DNA of 64,000 nucleotides from Buchnera aphidicola (Stegophylla sp.) (GTDB lineage: Bacteria; Pseudomonadota; Gammaproteobacteria; Enterobacterales; Enterobacteriaceae): positions 44,679 to 108,678 of the forward strand of contig NZ_CP032998.1 in NCBI RefSeq assembly GCF_005080785.1, in the 5' to 3' direction. Under the pieces are notes generated by a model. The model worked only from the letters and a program-made list of their open reading frames with translations. It searched no databases and had not been told where the DNA came from. Of this stretch, positions 39,683 through 49,885 are shown piece after piece. The first letter of the stretch is position 1. Each line of letters begins with the position of its first letter. The position numbers and the translations under genes were made by a program.

Positions 39683-41614
39683 ATGCTTGTTGTTACTTTA
39701 TTAAATGGAATGAAGCGAGTATATCAAAAAAGTATGATTTCAATATTCGAAGTAGCAGAAGATATTAAAAAGGGATTAGGACACATTGCTATTGGTGCAA
39801 TAATGAATGATCGTTTCGTAAATATTAATACTTTAATTATTCAAGATTCTAAAATATTTATTTTAACTATAAAAGATGAAAAATCTATTAGTTTTATTCA
39901 ACGTTCTTGTGTTCAGTTATTATCTTATGCTTGTAAAATAAAATGGCCATGTTCAAAAATAGGTATGGGTAATATTTTAAAAAATGGATTCTATTGTGAT
40001 ATTGATGTAAAACATAATATTAGTAAGAAAGATATTTATGATTTAGAAATCTTAATGACAAAATTAATTAAAAAAAAATATTGTATTATTCATAAAAAAA
40101 TTTTAAAAAAAGATGTAATAAATATTTTTGAAAAAAAAAATGAAATATATAAAGTTCAATATATTAGCAAATATTTTAGCGATTATAATACGATAGATGT
40201 TTATTATCATGAAAAATATTTAGATATTAGTTTAGGTGAACAAGTATCAAATATACAATTTTGTAAATATTTTAAATTACAAAATTGTTCTGGAGCTTAT
40301 TGGGAAGGTAATAAGTCTAATAAGATGTTACAACGAATTTATGGAACGGTATGGTTAAATCATAGTCAATTATTAAAATATTTAAATCATTTAAAGGTTA
40401 TAAAAAATAAAGATCATCGTGTAATTAATAAAAAAATGGAATTATATCATATACAAGAAGAAGCTGCAGGTATGATATTTTGGCATCATAATGGATGGAT
40501 CATTTTTAAAGAATTAGAAAAATTTATTCGTTTTCAATTAACTAAGTGGAAATATGAAGAAGTGAAAACACCTCTTTTAATGCATCGAACTTTATGGGAA
40601 ATTAGCGGTCATGTTGAAAATTTTAAAGATTTTATATTTTCTACTACTTTAGAACATAAAGAATATTTTATTAAACCTATGAATTGTCCAGCACATATAC
40701 AAATTTTTAATTGTGGTTTAAAGTCGTATCGTGATCTTCCAGTACGTATTTCAGAATTTGGTACTTGTCACCGTAATGAACCTTCAGGTTCGTTACATGG
40801 TTTAATGAGATTACGTAATTTTACTCAAGATGATGCACATATATTTTGTACAGAAGATCAAATTCAAGAAGAAATTACAAGTTGTATTAAAATGATTTTT
40901 AATGTTTATAAAACGTTTGGTTTTGAAAAGATACATGTTCATTTTTCCACTAGACCAAAAAACAGAATTGGTGAAAATGATATTTGGGATAAATCAGAAT
41001 TAGCTTTAAAAAATTCATTGTTAATTAATCATGTTAATTTTAAGGTAAAAGAAGGTGAAGGTGCATTTTATGGTCCTAAAATAGAATTTATTCTAGAAGA
41101 TAGTTTAAATCGATTATGGCAATGTGGTACAATACAACTTGATTTTTATTTATCTGAAAGATTTTCTGCTTTTTATATAGATAAAAATAATTGTCATAAA
41201 ACTCCAGTAATGATCCATAGAGCAATATTAGGTTCTATAGAAAGATTTATTGGAATTTTATTAGAAGAATATTCTGGTTTTTTGCCTACTTGGTTATCAC
41301 CTATACAGATTATGATTATTAATGTTAACATGCATAATATTCAATATGCTATTAATATTAAAAAAAAATTTTTTCATTTAGGTATACGTGTCAAATGTGA
41401 TGTAGACAATGAAAAAATGAATTTTAAAATTCGTAAATATACTATTCAACGTATTCCATATATATTGATTTGTGGAGATCAAGAAATGAGATTAAATAAA
41501 ATTAGTATTCGTAATAGGAATAAAAAAATTATTAATTTAATAGATGTAAATTTTTTTATACAACATATCACATTGGAAATTCAAAATCGTAGTTTTTGTC
41601 AAATGGGGGAATAA
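39683..41614 (+). CDS. thrS: Threonyl-tRNA synthetase
   Basis: Class II enzyme charging tRNA-Thr. The 643 residues (E. coli 642) have the N-terminal TGS domain (MLVVTLLNGMKRVY), an editing domain in which the first His-containing motif is poorly preserved, and the catalytic core with MNCPAHIQIF near 333, SEFGTCHRNEPSGSLHGLMR near 353 and AILGSIERFIGILLEEY near 513. First gene of thrS-infC-rpmI-rplT-pheST. In E. coli thrS represses its own translation via a tRNA-like leader; none is obvious here. Confidence 0.95.
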   Translation: MLVVTLLNGMKRVYQKSMISIFEVAEDIKKGLGHIAIGAIMNDRFVNINTLIIQDSKIFILTIKDEKSISFIQRSCVQLLSYACKIKWPCSKIGMGNILKNGFYCDIDVKHNISKKDIYDLEILMTKLIKKKYCIIHKKILKKDVINIFEKKNEIYKVQYISKYFSDYNTIDVYYHEKYLDISLGEQVSNIQFCKYFKLQNCSGAYWEGNKSNKMLQRIYGTVWLNHSQLLKYLNHLKVIKNKDHRVINKKMELYHIQEEAAGMIFWHHNGWIIFKELEKFIRFQLTKWKYEEVKTPLLMHRTLWEISGHVENFKDFIFSTTLEHKEYFIKPMNCPAHIQIFNCGLKSYRDLPVRISEFGTCHRNEPSGSLHGLMRLRNFTQDDAHIFCTEDQIQEEITSCIKMIFNVYKTFGFEKIHVHFSTRPKNRIGENDIWDKSELALKNSLLINHVNFKVKEGEGAFYGPKIEFILEDSLNRLWQCGTIQLDFYLSERFSAFYIDKNNCHKTPVMIHRAILGSIERFIGILLEEYSGFLPTWLSPIQIMIINVNMHNIQYAINIKKKFFHLGIRVKCDVDNEKMNFKIRKYTIQRIPYILICGDQEMRLNKISIRNRNKKIINLIDVNFFIQHITLEIQNRSFCQMGE

Positions 41615-41617
41615 AGT

Positions 41618-42157
41618 ATTAAAATTGGTAATCGTATGCAATTAGTTAAACCAAATCGTATTAATAATGAAATAAAAGTAAAAAAAATTAGATTAATTGG
41701 AATAAATAATGAGTTATTTGGAATTATGACTATTCAAGAAGCTTTGAGATATGCTGAATCTTCAGGAGCTGATTTAGTTGAAATTAGTCCTCATGCCAAA
41801 CCTCCTGTGTGTCGTATTATGAATTATGGAAAATTTTTATATAAAAAAAATAAAAACCTTAAAGAACAGAAAAAAAAACAAAAAATTGTACAAATTAAAG
41901 AAATTAAATTACGACCTGGTACAGAAGAAAGTGATTATCAAGTTAAATTACGTAATTTAATTAAATTTTTAAAACAAGGTAATAAAGTTAAAGTTACATT
42001 ACGATTTAGAGGTCGAGAAATGGCTCATCAAGATATTGGTATTCAAGTATTAAAAAGAATTCAACATGATTTAGTTGAATTTTCTATTTTAGAATCGTTT
42101 CCTTCTAAAATAGAAGGACGACAGATGATTATGATATTAAATCCTAAAAAAAAATAA
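41618..42157 (+). CDS. infC: Translation initiation factor IF-3, AUU start
   Basis: IF3 binds the 30S subunit and rejects non-standard starts. Reading from the ATT at 41618 gives 179 residues (E. coli 180) that align from the first residue: [19 protein letters not shown] against MKGGKRVQ-ARPNRINGEI. The first ATG, at 41636, would remove six residues. A GGGGGA ribosome-binding site at 41605-41610 is eight bases before the ATT and poorly placed for the ATG. AUU is the start through which IF3 limits its own synthesis in E. coli. It begins three bases after the thrS stop. Confidence 0.9.
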   Translation: MKIGNRMQLVKPNRINNEIKVKKIRLIGINNELFGIMTIQEALRYAESSGADLVEISPHAKPPVCRIMNYGKFLYKKNKNLKEQKKKQKIVQIKEIKLRPGTEESDYQVKLRNLIKFLKQGNKVKVTLRFRGREMAHQDIGIQVLKRIQHDLVEFSILESFPSKIEGRQMIMILNPKKK

Positions 42158-42198
42158 TTTTATTATTTTATATGATTTTAATTTGAGTATAATTAATT

Positions 42199-42399
42199 AT
42201 GTCAAAAATGAAAACATTAAAAAGTGCTGCGAAAAGATTTAAACAATATTCGTTTGGAAAATTTAAACGTAAACAAGCTAATTTACGTCATATTCTCACT
42301 AAAAAAACATCGAAACGTAAAAGACATCTTCGTGTGAAAATTATTGTTTCAAAACATGATTTGAGACAAGTGAAATCTTGTTTGCCTTACTTTAATTAA
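42199..42399 (+). CDS. rpmI: 50S ribosomal protein L35
   Basis: The 66 residues (E. coli 65) are highly basic and match L35 throughout: [14 protein letters not shown] at the start, [24 protein letters not shown] in the middle, and [10 protein letters not shown] near the end. It lies between infC and rplT as in E. coli, where L20 controls its translation. Confidence 0.96.
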   Translation: MSKMKTLKSAAKRFKQYSFGKFKRKQANLRHILTKKTSKRKRHLRVKIIVSKHDLRQVKSCLPYFN

Positions 42400-42444
42400 T
42401 ACATAATTATAGTAATATTTTTATATATTTTAATAGGAGTTTTA

Positions 42445-42813
42445 ATGGTTCGTATTAAACGAGGCGTCATTGCTCATGCTCGTCATAAAAAGATTTTAAA
42501 ACAAGCGAAAGGGTATTATGGTGCTCGATCTCGAGTTTATCGAGTTGCTTATCAAGCAGTTATTAAATCAGGTCAGTATGCATATCGTGATAGAAGACAA
42601 AAAAAAAGACAATTGAGAAGATTATGGATTTCAAGAATTAATGCAGCAGTTAGAAAAAGTAATATAACATATAGTATTTTTATGTATGGATTAAAAAAGT
42701 TGAATATTATTATAAATCGTAAATGTTTATCTAATATTGCTTTTTGTGATCGGGATACATTTAATTTATTAATACAAAAATCTCAAGATGCTGTACAAGA
42801 AATGATTAATTAG
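42445..42813 (+). CDS. rplT: 50S ribosomal protein L20
   Basis: Early-assembly 50S protein. The 122 residues (E. coli 118) begin [20 protein letters not shown] and include [19 protein letters not shown] and [20 protein letters not shown]. An AGGAG ribosome-binding site precedes the ATG. Followed by a hairpin before pheS. Confidence 0.97.
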   Translation: MVRIKRGVIAHARHKKILKQAKGYYGARSRVYRVAYQAVIKSGQYAYRDRRQKKRQLRRLWISRINAAVRKSNITYSIFMYGLKKLNIIINRKCLSNIAFCDRDTFNLLIQKSQDAVQEMIN

Positions 42814-42852
42814 TTTTTGTATTATGTATAATGTAGTAAAAATGGATAATAT

Positions 42853-42872
42853 AAGCTTCCTTATGGAAGCTT
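42853..42872 (+). terminator. Hairpin between rplT and pheS (terminator or pheST attenuator relic)
   Basis: AAGCTTCC and GGAAGCTT form a perfect 8-bp stem with loop TTAT, followed by TTATTTAATT. E. coli has the pheM leader and attenuator at this place. No short frame rich in Phe codons precedes the hairpin here, so the attenuation signal appears lost and only a terminator-like stem remains. Confidence 0.6.
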
Positions 42873-42894
42873 TATTTAATTATGTGTCATAATT

Positions 42895-43908
42895 ATGAAA
42901 AACAAAGTTATTAATAAAAATAATTTGATTAACAATTTTACAACATCCATGAGTCTTGTTAAAAATGTGAACGATTTAGAAAAATTAAGAGTTAAATATC
43001 TTGGAAAACGAGGATATATTCAATTAGAAATTAATCAATTACGGGAAATGCCATATGAAAAGAAAAAAAAAATTGGAAAAATAATTAATGATATTAAAAA
43101 ATATATTTATCATGAAATTAAAATTAAAAAAACATATTTAGAAAATGTCACAGTACAACATCAGGTATTTTCAGAGCAATTAGATATTTCTCTTCCAGGA
43201 CGAAAGGAAAGTATTGGATCTATACATCCGATTACTCAAATGATTTATTATATAGAATCTTTTTTTAATAAATTAGGATTTAATATTATTCATGGTGGTT
43301 TGGAAATAGAAAATGATTTTCATAATTTTGAAGCTTTAAATATACCTAAGTTTCATCCTGCTCGGAATCTTCAAGATACTTTTTGGTTTGATTCTGAAAG
43401 ACTTTTAAGAACACAAACGTCGAATATGCAAATTCGTATTATTAAAGAAAAACAACTTCCTATTCAAGTTATTGTTCCAGGAAAAGTGTTTCGAAAAGAT
43501 TGTGATGTTACACATAGTCCTATGTTTCATCAAATAGAAGGTTTAGTAATTGATAAAAATATTAATTTTGCGCATTTAAAATGGATTATTAATAGTTTTT
43601 TGAATGATTTTTTTAATGAAAAAATGCAATTTAGATTTCGATCTTCTTATTTTCCTTTTACTATTTTATCTGCTGAAGTTGATATTATGCAAAATGATTG
43701 TTCATGGTTAGAAATTTTAGGTTGCGGTATGGTACATCCGAATGTTTTGAAACGTTTTAATATTAATAATAATATATATTCTGGATTAGCATTTGGTATT
43801 GGAATTGAAAGAATTATTATGTTATATTATGGTATTCAAGATTTACGTTTATTTTTTAAAAATGATTTAAAATTTCTTAAACAATTTAAAAGAAGTAGGT
43901 ATTATTAA
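42895..43908 (+). CDS. pheS: Phenylalanyl-tRNA synthetase, alpha subunit
   Basis: Catalytic subunit of the alpha2-beta2 class II enzyme. The 337 residues (E. coli 327) show an N-terminal coiled-coil region, then ALNIPKFHPARNLQDTFWF near 143, RTQTSNMQIR near 172, FRKDCDVTHSPMFHQIEGL near 201 and the class II motif 3 GLAFGIGIERIIMLYYG near 299. The last base of its stop is the first base of pheT. Confidence 0.97.
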   Translation: MKNKVINKNNLINNFTTSMSLVKNVNDLEKLRVKYLGKRGYIQLEINQLREMPYEKKKKIGKIINDIKKYIYHEIKIKKTYLENVTVQHQVFSEQLDISLPGRKESIGSIHPITQMIYYIESFFNKLGFNIIHGGLEIENDFHNFEALNIPKFHPARNLQDTFWFDSERLLRTQTSNMQIRIIKEKQLPIQVIVPGKVFRKDCDVTHSPMFHQIEGLVIDKNINFAHLKWIINSFLNDFFNEKMQFRFRSSYFPFTILSAEVDIMQNDCSWLEILGCGMVHPNVLKRFNINNNIYSGLAFGIGIERIIMLYYGIQDLRLFFKNDLKFLKQFKRSRYY

Positions 43909-46301
43909 TGCGATTTAGTGAAAAATGGCTTTGTGATTGGATTAATCCTTTAGTTAATATTTCGAATATTTATACACAAATGACACAGTCTGGATTAGAA
44001 GTAGAAGAGATCAAAGAAAATATATCGAATAATTTATACAATGTAGTTATTGGTGAAATTATTTCATGTTCTTTTCATGACACTTTACAAGATTATCAAA
44101 TATTAACAATCAATTTGGGTCAAATTAAAAAATTAATAGTTATTTGTAATAAAAAAAAATATCAAATTAATACAAAAGTTGTTGTTGCTAAAATTGGATC
44201 AATATTATCGAATAATGTTGTTATTAATGAATTAAAAATTGGTAATGTATATTCATATGGTAAAATATGTTCATTTAATGATTTAGGTATGTTTGGAGGT
44301 TGTAAAAATATTATAGAGGTTCCAAATAATATTAAGGTAGGAAGTAATTTGTATGATTGTGAATTTTATCGTGATCATATATTTAAAATGAACATTTTAC
44401 ATAACAGAATGGATGCTTTAGGTATTTTAGGTATTGCAAGAGAGATATCTATTTTAAATAATTTTGAATTGCCTAAAATTAATCATGTTAATATTTTACA
44501 AAAGACAACAGATCAATTTAAAATAAATGTAAAAATTGATGATATTGCATTTAGTTATAGAACAATATTAATTAAAAATATTAATTTAAAAGTTGAAACC
44601 CCTTTGTGGATGAAAGAAAGGTTACGAAAATGTCATGTTGATTCGGTAAATATTGTTGTTGATATTTTAAATTATGTACGTATAGAATTAGGACAATTTT
44701 TTTATGTTTTTAATTTTTTAAGTCAAATAGATAAGATATCTTTAGAATTTTGTAATATTTTTAATAAAAAACAATATTATTATAAAAATATTGTTTTAAA
44801 TAATAAAGTTATAGTGTTTTCTAGTATTGGGGAAATTTTGTCGGTTATAGGAATTAATAATTCTGATATTTTTTCTATTAATTTAGATGATACTTCATTG
44901 TATATTGCGTCTTTCTTTATTGATTTGGAATTATTGTCTAATTCATTATATCATTTTAAGAGAAGTAATCCCAATTTTATTATAAATGATTATTATGTTG
45001 ATCCTGCGTTACAGACAAAATCCATTAATTATATATCTAGTTTATTTTTAAAAATTTGTGGAGGTGATTCTGGTCCTGTTGTTAAATATATTTCTAAAAA
45101 ATATTATACGTATATTAAGGTCATTCGTTTATATTATCAAAATATTAAACGAATAGTAGGGTATGATATTAATCATAATATAGTGTATAATATTTTAGAT
45201 CGATTAGGATATAATATAATTAGGAGTAATAGTCAGTTTTATGATCTTTTGCCTCCGACTTGGAGATTAGATATAAAAATTGAAGAAGATATTATTTCAG
45301 AAATAGTACGTATTTATCAGTATGATAATATTGTTCCTATTTATTTTAAAGTTTATGATCCTGTTATTAAAAATAATATAGCAGAAAACGTTTTAAAAAG
45401 AGCTAAATATGCTTTAGTTGATAAAGGTTATCATGAAATTATTAGTTATAGTTTTGTTAATGTTCATATGCAACGTTTAATGTATCCGAATAAAAAATAT
45501 TTATCTTTATTAAATCCCATTTCTCGAGATTTGTCATGTATGCGTATTTCGTTATGGATTGGTTTAATTAAAACATTTTTATATCATCAAAATCGACAAT
45601 ATAATGAAATTAAATTATTTGAAAGTGGTTTATGTTTTTCACCTAATACAAAAGAATTATTAAAAGTAAAACAAGATTTATTACTTTCAGGTATTATGGG
45701 GTCGAGTATCAATGATAAAAAACATTGGGATGTTTCTATGAAAAAAATGGATTTTTATGATATTAAAGGGGATGTGGAATTTTTGTTGGAGTCTATTGGA
45801 TATTTGGATGATATTCATTTTGGTTATAAACAAATATATGGATTACATCCTCATCAAAGTGCGGTCATTTATTATAAAAATGTAATTATTGGTAGTTTTG
45901 GTGCTTTACATCCTATATTGTTAAAAAAATTTGATATAATTGGTAATGTATTTTTATTTGAGTTTTTTTGGAAAAAAATGCCTTTTAATTATATTATTAA
46001 TATAAAAAATTTTTCTGATTTTCCTATTAGCATTAGAGATATTTCAATATTGGTAGATAACAATATTTTTGTGGGTAATCTTATTCAGGAATGTAAAAAA
46101 AAATTTTTATATGATATAGTAGATATTAAAATATTTGATGTATATAAAGGTACTGGTATACCTCAAGGAAAAAAAAGTGTTTCTTTGTCTTTAATATTTC
46201 AAAATTGTTATAAGACTTATAAGGATCAAGAAGTGAATGATATGACTAATACTTGTATGGAAATTTTAAAAAAAAAATTTGGTGCTGTGTTACGTAAGTA
46301 G
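43908..46301 (+). CDS. pheT: Phenylalanyl-tRNA synthetase, beta subunit
   Basis: Editing and tRNA-binding subunit. The 797 residues (E. coli 795) begin MRFSEKWLCDWINP, followed by the OB-type tRNA-binding domain (about 40-150), the B3/B4 editing region, the B5 domain around GYDINHNIVYNILDRLGYNI and the C-terminal ferredoxin-like anticodon domain with SDFPISIRDISILVD near 702. Many positions are substituted to Ile/Asn/Lys but all domains are present. ihfA, next in E. coli, is missing downstream. Confidence 0.96.
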   Translation: MRFSEKWLCDWINPLVNISNIYTQMTQSGLEVEEIKENISNNLYNVVIGEIISCSFHDTLQDYQILTINLGQIKKLIVICNKKKYQINTKVVVAKIGSILSNNVVINELKIGNVYSYGKICSFNDLGMFGGCKNIIEVPNNIKVGSNLYDCEFYRDHIFKMNILHNRMDALGILGIAREISILNNFELPKINHVNILQKTTDQFKINVKIDDIAFSYRTILIKNINLKVETPLWMKERLRKCHVDSVNIVVDILNYVRIELGQFFYVFNFLSQIDKISLEFCNIFNKKQYYYKNIVLNNKVIVFSSIGEILSVIGINNSDIFSINLDDTSLYIASFFIDLELLSNSLYHFKRSNPNFIINDYYVDPALQTKSINYISSLFLKICGGDSGPVVKYISKKYYTYIKVIRLYYQNIKRIVGYDINHNIVYNILDRLGYNIIRSNSQFYDLLPPTWRLDIKIEEDIISEIVRIYQYDNIVPIYFKVYDPVIKNNIAENVLKRAKYALVDKGYHEIISYSFVNVHMQRLMYPNKKYLSLLNPISRDLSCMRISLWIGLIKTFLYHQNRQYNEIKLFESGLCFSPNTKELLKVKQDLLLSGIMGSSINDKKHWDVSMKKMDFYDIKGDVEFLLESIGYLDDIHFGYKQIYGLHPHQSAVIYYKNVIIGSFGALHPILLKKFDIIGNVFLFEFFWKKMPFNYIINIKNFSDFPISIRDISILVDNNIFVGNLIQECKKKFLYDIVDIKIFDVYKGTGIPQGKKSVSLSLIFQNCYKTYKDQEVNDMTNTCMEILKKKFGAVLRK

Positions 46302-46875
46302 TTATATTTTTAAGTATGGTATTTAAAATTGATATGATATTATTTGGTAATATAAAAATAATTTATAAATATGTTTTTATTAATATATATTTAAAATTTA
46401 ATTGTTTAATTATTTCTTTTATTAATTATAATAGTTATAATGATGATAAATTAGAATTATTTCATTGATAAATTTATTTATAATTATAAATATATTTTTT
46501 ATAATATAGTTAATTATATTTAATATTTTATAATTAACATGTATTTTATAATATTTTTATTATATTTTGTTATTTATATAATCTTTATGTTCAATATTAT
46601 TCACATAATTTTCCAGCAGTTATAGTATTGTATTGGATAAAATTTTATATTTTTATTTATCTTTATATGTGATATAATATTATTATATTTTAATTTAAAT
46701 ATTTAAGGATATGATAATAAATTGTATATAATATCATAAATATTGTATTCGATATGTTTTATTTATTTTTGAATATTATAATATTATATATAATATTGTA
46801 TTTTTGAAAAATATAAAATATTAATAAAATAAAATAATAAGTTTTACATTGATATTATATTGTTGTTTTTATAAT
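46302..46875. other. Gene-free gap between pheT and glyS
   Basis: About 570 bases of A/T-rich sequence between convergent genes. The expected E. coli neighbour ihfA is not recognisable in any frame. No hairpin with a G/C core and no RNA gene is apparent. Confidence 0.6.
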
Positions 46876-48969
46876 TTATTTAGAATTATCAATTGTAGGT
46901 TGTAATATTAAAAAATTAGTAATTTTTAAAAAAGTATTTTTTATTTCTATTAATAATTGGATTCTATTATTTTTTAATTGATCATTATCATATTTAATAG
47001 AAATTGTATTTAATAAATTGTTTGTTATTTTACTTAGGATAAATAAAATTTTTAATGATTTTTTATATTTTTGTTTTGCAATATAAGCATGTAAAATTTT
47101 TATAATGTTATTAGTTTGAATAAATATTTTTTTTTCTTTTAAATTGTTTATTATTTTTAAAGATATTATATTTTTTTTGTTTGATTGTATGGTTATGGTA
47201 TTAATTAGATTGTATATTCTCTTGTAAGTAATGAATAATGTATTGAAGTGTATGTGATTTTTAAATTTTTGTAGTGCTCTAATTCTTAAATGTATATCGA
47301 ATATATTGTTTATTTTATGTGATAATACGGATTGAATAATATTAGTATTGTATTGTTTTTTGTGATACCATGTATATATTCTATTGAATATAAATTTCAT
47401 AATTTTATTTTCAATATTATTTTGGGTATTTATATGGTATAAATGAATTGATTTTTGGATTAATTTTAATAGATTAATATTGATTTTTTTTTTTAAAATA
47501 ATTTTTATAATACCAATAGAAGATCGTCTTATTTGTAATGGATCTTTATTTTTTGTGGGTTGTTGATTAATTATGAATAATCCTACTATAGTATCGATTT
47601 TATCTGTTATAGACAATATACATCCAATTAAATTAGATGGGATTAAATCTGTAGAAAATTTTGGTTGATATTGTTCTTTTAATGATATTGCAATATGTTT
47701 AGGTTCATTATTATTTAAAGCATAATACATACCGACAATACCTTGTAATTCTGGAAATTCATAAACCATCTGGGTTTTTAAATCGCATTTTGATAAATAA
47801 GCAACACGAATACTATCTTGTATATTTATAGTTACGTATTTAGATATATATTGTATTAATTTTATTAATCTTTTAGTTTTGTCATACATAGATCCTAATT
47901 TTTTTTGAAATATAATATTTTTTAGTAAAGGTAAATATGATTCTAATGTTTTTTTTTTATCGTTATGTAGAAAGAAATTGATATCAGATAATTTAGCGTG
48001 TAAAACACGTTCATTTCCTTTAATAATTTGATTAGGATTACTACATTCAATATTAGCAATAATAAGAAAATGGTTAGTTAATTGATTATTTTTATTATAT
48101 ACCGGCAAGTATTTTTGTATTGATTCTAGGATATATATTAATATTTTTTTTGGAATAGATAAAAATTTTTTTTTAAATTTGCCGTGTAATACTATTGGCC
48201 ATTCTACTAAACAAGCAATTTCTTCTAATAAATTGTGTGAAATATTTAATTTTCCATTTATATTTTGTATAATATTTTGTGCTTTTTCTTGAATAATATT
48301 TTTTCTTTCGTGAAAATTTGGTATTACTTGTCCATTATGTATTAGTAATTTTTCGTATTCTTTTGCATGATGGATTTTAATTTTTTTTGGTATGGTAGAT
48401 ATGTTTCCGAATACATATCGATTTGAAGTAATTCCAAATATATTTGATATAATGGATTTTTGATTAATTAGTATGGTAATATTTCTTATAGGTCTTAAAA
48501 ATTTTATTTTTTTTTCATTCCATAGCATAATTTTTGAATCAGAAATTTTTTCTATTGAAGATTGAATAATTTTAGGAATAATATCTTTGATGTTTTTTTT
48601 TTTTGAATAGCTTTCATATAATAACCATTCTCCTTTGTTGTTTTTAAATGTTTTCACATTATTAATATGTATATTAAATTTTTCCATCCATTTTGCTGCA
48701 GCAAGAGTTAATTGGCCTTGATGATCAAATGCATTTTTGATTGCAGGTCCTTTTTTTTTTATTACTTTTTTCGTAGATGATATTTTTATTTTTTTAATCT
48801 GTATTGCTATTCTTCGAGGTGTATAAAATAATTGTGCATGATTAAAAAAAATAGAATATTTTTTTAATTCACATTGAACATTTTGATAAAAATTTTTTGC
48901 TATTTTTTTAATCATGTTTGATGGCATGTCTTCTGTTCCTATTTCTACTAAAATAGTTTTATCATTCAT
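46876..48969 (-). CDS. glyS: Glycyl-tRNA synthetase, beta subunit
   Basis: tRNA-binding subunit of the bacterial alpha2-beta2 glycyl enzyme. The 697 residues (E. coli 689) begin with LVEIGTEDMPSNMIKK near 8 and keep YTPRRIAI near 49, KGPAI, the HD-like central region with CDLKTQMVYEFPELQGIVGMYY near 398 and DPLQIRRSSIGIIKI near 480. The last 200 residues are strongly drifted. Two lysine clusters are encoded by A12 (48593-48604) and A10 (48751-48760) runs, both in frame. Overlaps glyQ by eight bases. Confidence 0.95.
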   Translation of the reverse strand: MNDKTILVEIGTEDMPSNMIKKIAKNFYQNVQCELKKYSIFFNHAQLFYTPRRIAIQIKKIKISSTKKVIKKKGPAIKNAFDHQGQLTLAAAKWMEKFNIHINNVKTFKNNKGEWLLYESYSKKKNIKDIIPKIIQSSIEKISDSKIMLWNEKKIKFLRPIRNITILINQKSIISNIFGITSNRYVFGNISTIPKKIKIHHAKEYEKLLIHNGQVIPNFHERKNIIQEKAQNIIQNINGKLNISHNLLEEIACLVEWPIVLHGKFKKKFLSIPKKILIYILESIQKYLPVYNKNNQLTNHFLIIANIECSNPNQIIKGNERVLHAKLSDINFFLHNDKKKTLESYLPLLKNIIFQKKLGSMYDKTKRLIKLIQYISKYVTINIQDSIRVAYLSKCDLKTQMVYEFPELQGIVGMYYALNNNEPKHIAISLKEQYQPKFSTDLIPSNLIGCILSITDKIDTIVGLFIINQQPTKNKDPLQIRRSSIGIIKIILKKKININLLKLIQKSIHLYHINTQNNIENKIMKFIFNRIYTWYHKKQYNTNIIQSVLSHKINNIFDIHLRIRALQKFKNHIHFNTLFITYKRIYNLINTITIQSNKKNIISLKIINNLKEKKIFIQTNNIIKILHAYIAKQKYKKSLKILFILSKITNNLLNTISIKYDNDQLKNNRIQLLIEIKNTFLKITNFLILQPTIDNSK

Positions 48970-49885
48970 TTTTATTTTGCCTTGAGTATAGTAGAGGAAA
49001 ACCTTTTTTTTTTCTAAATTTGTAATAACATTTTGCTATTTTTGTTGATATTTTTCGTATTTTAGAAATATATTGTTTCCTTTCAGTATTAGAAATAATT
49101 TGTTTTGCATCAATTAAATTAAAATTATGTGTTGCATATAGTATATGTTCATAAGCAGGAACAATTAATTTTGGTTTTAATAGTAGTAATCGTTCTGATT
49201 CTAATAAATGTTGATTAAATAAATTGGATAAAGTGTGAATATTAGAGTGTTGAAAATTATATATCGATTGTTCTATTTCATTTTGATAAAATAATTCTTT
49301 GTAGGTAATTTGATGAAATTTATTTTTATCCCATACAATTTCATATATAGTATTAACATTTTGGAGATTCATAGCTATTCTTTCTATTCCATATGTTATT
49401 TCTACTGTAACTGGATCACAATTTAATCCTCCTATTTGTTGAAAATAAGTGAATTGTGTAATTTCCATACCGTTTAACCATATTTCCCAACCTATACCCC
49501 ATGCTCCTAAAGTAGGGTTTTCCCAATTATCTTCTATAAATCGTATGTCATTTTGTATTGGATTGAGGTTAATATTTTTTAGTGATTGTAAATATAATAA
49601 TTGAATATTTTTAGGTGCAGGTTTAATAACTACTTGAAATTGATAATATTGTTGTAATCTATTTGGATTTTGACCATATCGTCCATCGGTTGGTCTTCTC
49701 GAAGTTTGTAAGTATGCCATATTTAATGGTTCTGGACCAATTGCTTTTAAGAAAGTATGATAATGAAATGTTCCAGCTCCTACCGTGATATCTATTGGTT
49801 GCATAATAATACAACCATGTTGTGACCAAAATTGTTGTAATTTTAATATTAAATTATGGCATGTTGTAGTATTTTTTGTATTCAT
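48962..49885 (-). CDS. glyQ: Glycyl-tRNA synthetase, alpha subunit
   Basis: Catalytic class II subunit. The 307 residues (E. coli 303) include LILKLQQFWSQHGCIIMQP near 11, EVGAGTFH-type VGAGTFHYHTFL near 37, YLQTSRRPTDGRYGQNPNRL near 59, and GWEIWLNGMEITQFTYFQQ near 133. C-terminal residues are divergent. First gene of glyQ-glyS. Confidence 0.97.
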   Translation of the reverse strand: MNTKNTTTCHNLILKLQQFWSQHGCIIMQPIDITVGAGTFHYHTFLKAIGPEPLNMAYLQTSRRPTDGRYGQNPNRLQQYYQFQVVIKPAPKNIQLLYLQSLKNINLNPIQNDIRFIEDNWENPTLGAWGIGWEIWLNGMEITQFTYFQQIGGLNCDPVTVEITYGIERIAMNLQNVNTIYEIVWDKNKFHQITYKELFYQNEIEQSIYNFQHSNIHTLSNLFNQHLLESERLLLLKPKLIVPAYEHILYATHNFNLIDAKQIISNTERKQYISKIRKISTKIAKCYYKFRKKKGFPLLYSRQNKNE

